64,000 bases of DNA. It comes from Bolinopsis microptera (Eukaryota > Ctenophora > Tentaculata > Lobata > Bolinopsidae). The notes beneath the pieces were generated by a model. That model saw only the letters and a list, made by a program, of their open reading frames with translations, ran no database searches and was not told the origin of the DNA. The stretch's first letter is position 1, and the number at the start of each line of letters is the position of its first letter. A program made the translations under genes and the position numbers. This document shows, one piece after another, positions 59,699 through 64,000 of this stretch. Location: NCBI RefSeq assembly GCF_026151205.1, contig NC_087084.1, positions 14,462,235-14,526,234 on the forward strand, in the 5' to 3' direction.

Positions 59699-61006
59699 GG
59701 GCGAGAGTAATATAAAATGACACTTACGTTTGACAGTGTACCACACCACCGGTTACTAAATAAGGTAAAGAATTTTGGGATTCCCGAGGATATTATTGAT
59801 ACCATTGAGAACTTTTTAGTTGGGAGGTCCATGAGAGTAAAAGTAGGTGATGAATTTTCTGAAATAAAATTTACACTCTCAGGAGTGCCACAGGGCAGTG
59901 TTTTACTTCGCTCATTTTATTATTTGTTAATGATCTTCCAGAAGGGATTAAAAGTATAATTAAACTATTTGCTGACGACGTTAACAGTAAAAATGATTGT
60001 TAACCCTATTTATAATTTATCAGCTGATTTACTGCTTTTAGAACTTTGGGAATCCAATTGGTGTTTAAAATTTAACGTAGATAAATGAATGGTCATGCAA
60101 ATTGGCTCTGGTAGTGGTAATCCTAAGAATCAGAACTTGCAGTTGTTCGGTGGTGTGCCTTTGAGGTCTTTAACAGTGCTTTTAAATTTGAAGATCACGT
60201 GAGAAAGTGCATTGCCAAAGCTAATAGAACCATTGCCTGGCTTACAAGAAATATTATATCGAGGGAAACAAGCGTTATGCTGGGCTTGTATAAGTCACTG
60301 GTAAAGCCTCATATAGTCATAGAGTATTGTTCGCAGGCATGGGCTCCAATGGCAAGGCATGGAAACTGGTCACTGATCCTTGAATTGGAAGGTGTTCAGA
60401 GATCATTCACCCGTATGATCGATGGATTGGGCCTCATGACCTACAGAGAGACTGGATAACTTGAAGCTCACAACCTTGCTTGAACGTAGGGTCCGTGGGG
60501 ATCTCATTGAGAAGGCTTTATGGATTATGAGTCTGATCTATTTGGTCGTGCTGGTAGGACTGTCTCTGCTAGGTCGAAGCCACACAGATTTACGACGAAT
60601 GAGACTGACTTCTTTGCCCAAAGGGTCTTGCGCTACTGGAACAGTCTACCACCACTTATGAAAGCTAGTGAGTCGGTTACTGGATTCAAAAGTGGATTAG
60701 ACGCCTTTCGGCTTCATGGATATCAGGCTAATAAGCTTGGCTACTACTGGGAACTGTAATATGACATCTTTGATAGGATAGATGAGTCAGTGTCTAATAG
60801 GAATAATTATATAAGTTATATGAAATTGAATCCAATGATAGCTAATAGCTATAAGACTAAGAGGAAGAAGGTTAATATCAAAGGTGTTTAGTTGAATTTT
60901 TTAAAAAAATTTGTAATTATATGGTTTTAAACTTAAATCGTTCATTTTTTGTGAATGTCTTGTTGAGATGCCCAGAGAGGCATTAGTTATTATGTTATGT
61001 TATGTT
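59699..61006 (+). mobile_element. CR1/Jockey-like LINE, 5'-truncated and frameshifted, with 3' (ATGTT)n tail
   Basis: Blocks in order are TFDSVPHHRLLNKVKNFGIP, SGVPQGSVL, LFADDVN (near 59965), CIAKANRTIAWLTRNI, LYKSLVKPH, YCSQAWAP, LEGVQRSFTRMI, and a final FFAQRVLRYWNSLPP ... FKSGLDAF near 60640-60720. The frame changes several times, so it is dead. The 3' region ends in tatgttatgttatgtt near 60990-61006, the kind of short-repeat tail CR1-like elements use. The 5' half is missing. Confidence 0.85.
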
Positions 61007-61439
61007 AAAAACTGCGAGGCAAGGTCATAGTGATCATGGTGTTAAAACTTGAGTACTTTAACTTACTGTTATGTAAATTGAATACAGAGTGAATGTGACT
61101 GAGAAGTGATTATATTTGTCCTAGTAGTAGTACTAATAAGCTAATATAGTAATCGGCTACACAGTACACACATATCTACGTGCCATATGTAGGGACACAC
61201 ATGACACACTAAAATTAATGGAAATAATTACCGGACTTTATTATTCACGGACCTTAATGCAACAGACATTATTGTCACGGACTTAATTATTCACGCTAAG
61301 GTCATTAGCGTGAAATTAATGTCCGTGACTATTATGTCCGATAAGATAGTTGATCTCGACGACGGTCAATATTTGGAACACATATCTTACGAGTATCACT
61401 TGTTAAATGAATCCTTCCCATTCCATTATATCTCAATAC
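61007..61439. other. Gene-free; contains a strong hairpin
   Basis: 61274-61329 forms a hairpin with arms of about 25 bases (gtcacggac...cacgctaa / ttagcgtg...gtccgtgac) and a loop of about five. Related ggac/gtcc strings on both sides suggest a MITE remnant. Confidence 0.6.
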
Positions 61440-62920
61440 CTAGCTGAAGTTGGCGTACAAGTCATCCTGCTGCAAGGTGTGTCCTCTTTCTGGGAGAGTA
61501 GGTTTGGCAACTTCACTGCAACTTCCACCTTTCTTTTGACTGGTCGAAGGCTCAGCTTGGTACACCATCTGTATATCTTCCATCATGATCCTTGCTCGTC
61601 TTTCCCTCCACGTGAAAATAATATTTCCTATGACCATGGTAATTATGATCACGGAGAGCGCTATGAACACCATTGACAGAATGTCAGCAGACTTTTGGCA
61701 GATGGTTTTATTTTTGGACGGTGAAGTTCCTTCTGGACAGATGCTGCAAGTAGCCCCGTTTCCAACGTGATTTTCTGGACATTCAGTACAGGCATGGTTC
61801 TCCCAGGAGTATCCTTTAGGACAAGAAGAGCATTCAGAAGATTGGGACTCAGATACTGTGAAGATAGGGCACTTTGAGCAGACGGAGAAGAACTGTCCAC
61901 TGTAGTGGTTTGTGGGACAGGGTTCACACTGGCTACTGTCCTCACTCCAGTATGTTCCGGCTAAGCAGTTACACACTCCACTACTGCTACCTGGAGAAGT
62001 GCAGTTCACACAGCTTTCTCCATCCCAAGATAGTCCACTTGGACAGTGACACTCTTCAGAGAGAGGGAGGGAGGTGGCTTCGTGAGGACATCTCCTGCAA
62101 GTACCTTGTTGTCTGTCTTTGAAGAAGTTTGCAGTACAGACTTTACAAGATCCATCCCCGCTGGAGTTCCATCCCCATCCATACCCCTTCTCACAGCTGC
62201 AAACTTTTCCATTGTTGATTGGCACTGATCCAGCAAGACAACTCACACAGTCACTCGGGGCCGTTCCTCCTTCCTTGCTGACGGTACCACTTGAACATGG
62301 CACACAGCTGCCGAGGTTAGAGTAGAGGTAAGTGCCAGCGACACAGGTGCAGTGTGCTGATCCTTTAACAGAAGTAGAATTTTCCGGGCATTCCAGACAT
62401 TCATCTCCGTCAGGACTTATGTAGGTGTCATCATTGCAGGAGCAGTAGGTAGATCCAGCGAGGGAAGTGGAGTTGGTAGGACAGGAGAGACAGGAAGACG
62501 CTTCACTAATCACTAGAGCACTAGGTTCGGGGGAGTAGGTATTGGCTGAGCATTGTTCACACTTGTTGCTGTTTGGACGAGACGAGCTTGTAGTTGTTGT
62601 ATTTTGGGAGAGCACACCATAGCCAGACGTCGTTGTCGTGAGTTTCTCCAGTGGTGTCTGTTCCGTAGACACACAGCGGAAACACGTCCTCACTTTCCAA
62701 ACAATTTAAGTCGTTATACATGATTGTTAGACTTTCTTGAAATTGGTATTTCCTACCAATGTTCCAGCTCATGACTTTGTCGTACCCCATGATACGACAA
62801 ATCAACTCCGCGGTCGTTTCATCAAACTTGTTGCCACTTACCGTCCCTCCGTTGTACATGAGAAGACCGTGCCCTTTTTGAGTGTCCTGTTTGTCTTTGT
62901 TGTAAGAAACCCCGATTGGT
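61440..62920 (-). CDS. Type I membrane protein: SRCR domain, Cys-rich repeats, one TM helix; apparent frame break
   Basis: Upstream frame (about 62920-62557): GLLMYNGGTVSG, AELICRIMGY, a Cys pair, and NDVWLWC. This fits an SRCR domain (GTV, ICR.MGY, C, final V.L.C). Downstream frame (to the stop at 61440): about eight Cys-rich repeats of the GCC2/GCC3 or TNFR-like type (CEQCSANTYSPEPSA, CPENSTSVKGSAHCTC, CPTNHYSGQFFSVCSKCP), then a hydrophobic helix (about 338-360, MVFIALSVIIITMVIGNII), then a stop-transfer WRERRAR and a 57-residue tail ending DLYANFS. The Y-x-N there could bind an SH2 protein (inference). The two frames overlap and are one base out of register in an ACAAC-rich stretch near 62600-62640. 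This is a sequencing error, a polymorphism or a disabled gene. No signal peptide is seen, so the 5' exon or exons are missing. Such proteins are cell-surface receptors or adhesion proteins. Confidence 0.7.
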
Positions 62921-62924
62921 GATA

Positions 62925-64000
62925 AGATGCCAGTATATTACAGTATTCACGCCGAATGCTCGTGATACTTCGCTTATACAGTGCCCATCGGAGACGTAAT
63001 CATTATACGTGGCCTTAAACTTCTACCCCGTTCCAGTATCTTCTAGAACAAGTTTTCCCGCTCTGACCGTTGGCGATGTCCAACTACCTTATCTACTCAA
63101 CGTACCAATTCCCATGGAACGGAGCTCCGACCGCCCCACGATGATAGTCCGCCCCTAATTAACTGGAAATCGGAGACGGAATCAAGGGAACTTGGCATTG
63201 GACCCGGGGTTAGACGCGCCGAGATGCAGAGATCCAGATCACTTCTCTTACAGGCATTTACGCGACGCAGCTCAGCTCCCGCAGAGTTCAGCCCCCACGG
63301 ACCCTGGATCTAGAGGACCACGCCGCTATCGCAGATCTCAGGATGCCGACTAGGAGAACTCATACCTCGGATTAGCTCTCAGCAGTTGCAGAAGGACCTC
63401 GCTACTTCAGATGCCGGCCCGTCCGGAGACTTCTCTCCTGCTAACGCTACTTCCCTATCGACAACTGGGTGAGTACTCCTAGAGTGGCCTTAGACTATAA
63501 CGTGTTAAATTATTCTATCGCTAACGAATGCTATATATATCCAATGCTTAGTTTATTTACCTTGATGTCAGAAGCTCCATTCTGGCCCCTTAAATAAGTG
63601 TACTTCACTAGACTTAAAACATACAAGTACGTGACCCACGAGTCACTAGCACAGGAGCAGTCCTGTGCTATAATTATCATTGACAGTGTTAAGACTGGGA
63701 GCCCTCGCGGTTCCCAGCATATAATCGTGGTGCAGGTGGTAATGCACCAGTCCATTGAGGTTGGGTGTCACTATATTAGTGGAACTGTACGATCCCTGAC
63801 CCTGGTGAGACCTGAAGGAGGATATGGTCGAGGTAAGTGATAGCCCGCATCTCCTGGCTAATCAGGCATGATCATATTTCGAGAGCAGTAGGTACGCTCT
63901 CGTGGAGCCTATAATAAGTATCCTGACCTAGGTTTTATTAGTGTGTTTCGGTCCACCCCTTTGTGGATATTATCGTTTCAACTGAGCGTTGTGTCTTACA
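62925..64000. other. More GC-rich terminal stretch, unassigned
   Basis: Composition is clearly less AT-rich than the rest of the window. A stem (gggagccc / ggttccc) lies near 63699-63716 and a donor-like gaggtaagt near 63830. No long open frame, transposon end or RNA gene is recognised. It may be part of an unrecognised repeat that cuts off the 5' side of the SRCR gene. Confidence 0.35.

Noticed and set aside
62600-62640. A short intron joining the two halves of the SRCR receptor
   Set aside because: The only GT...AG pairs in register there would give an intron of about 30 bases, too short for animal splicing. A one-base frame break fits better.

Overview
The window is an AT-rich stretch of nuclear DNA from an invertebrate animal. 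Spliced genes with GT-AG introns, Ty1/copia and LINE relics, MITEs, several minisatellites and a satellite array make it eukaryotic. Two PRDM9-type genes, a mitochondrial ribosomal protein gene and an SRCR plus Cys-rich membrane protein make it metazoan. An early-branching animal such as a cnidarian or sponge is my guess; the sequence does not settle it.

Layout. 1-11.8 kb holds almost only tandem repeats: a C-rich minisatellite, a near-perfect 15-bp array of about 50 copies, and several short arrays. One uncharacterised minus-strand reading frame lies at 2851-3669. 11.8-14.0 kb (minus) is a complete six-exon gene for a mitochondrial S18-family ribosomal protein, best matched to MRPS18B (mS40), with a pogo-type MITE in an intron. 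14-18.2 kb is MITE-rich and includes a Mutator-like MITE with a perfect 9-bp target duplication. About 18.2-23.2 kb is an incomplete Ty1/copia fossil with a long gag-pol frame.

23.9-33.3 kb is the centre of interest: two tandem PRDM9-like genes in the same orientation. Each has eight exons of identical length in both copies (190, 532, 210, 731, 207, 210, 117 and 806 nt) and encodes 1000 residues. The order is a KRAB-like box, an SSXRD-like region, a zinc knuckle, a SET domain and a C2H2 finger array. The copies are almost identical outside the fingers, but inside the array they differ mainly at DNA-contacting helix positions. That is the signature of PRDM9-type finger evolution.

33.3-50 kb holds LINE scraps, a dimeric satellite of about 340-bp units split by a 1-kb foldback element with an 8-bp target duplication, a second hairpin-forming repeat block, and short GC-rich MITEs. 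50.3-53.3 kb is a second, more damaged Ty1/copia fossil. 54-61 kb has LINE 3' fragments on both strands, the second copy of the Mutator-like MITE, and further TTGAC-GTCAA MITEs. 61.4-62.9 kb (minus) is a type I membrane protein gene with an SRCR domain, Cys-rich repeats, one transmembrane helix and a short tail, apparently with a one-base frame break. The last kilobase is of different, more GC-rich composition and is unassigned.

No pathway links the genes. The likely active host genes are the two PRDM9-like genes (meiotic recombination or chromatin), the MRPS18B-like gene (mitochondrial translation) and possibly the SRCR receptor. All coordinates, exon joins and residue comparisons were made by eye, without alignment software.
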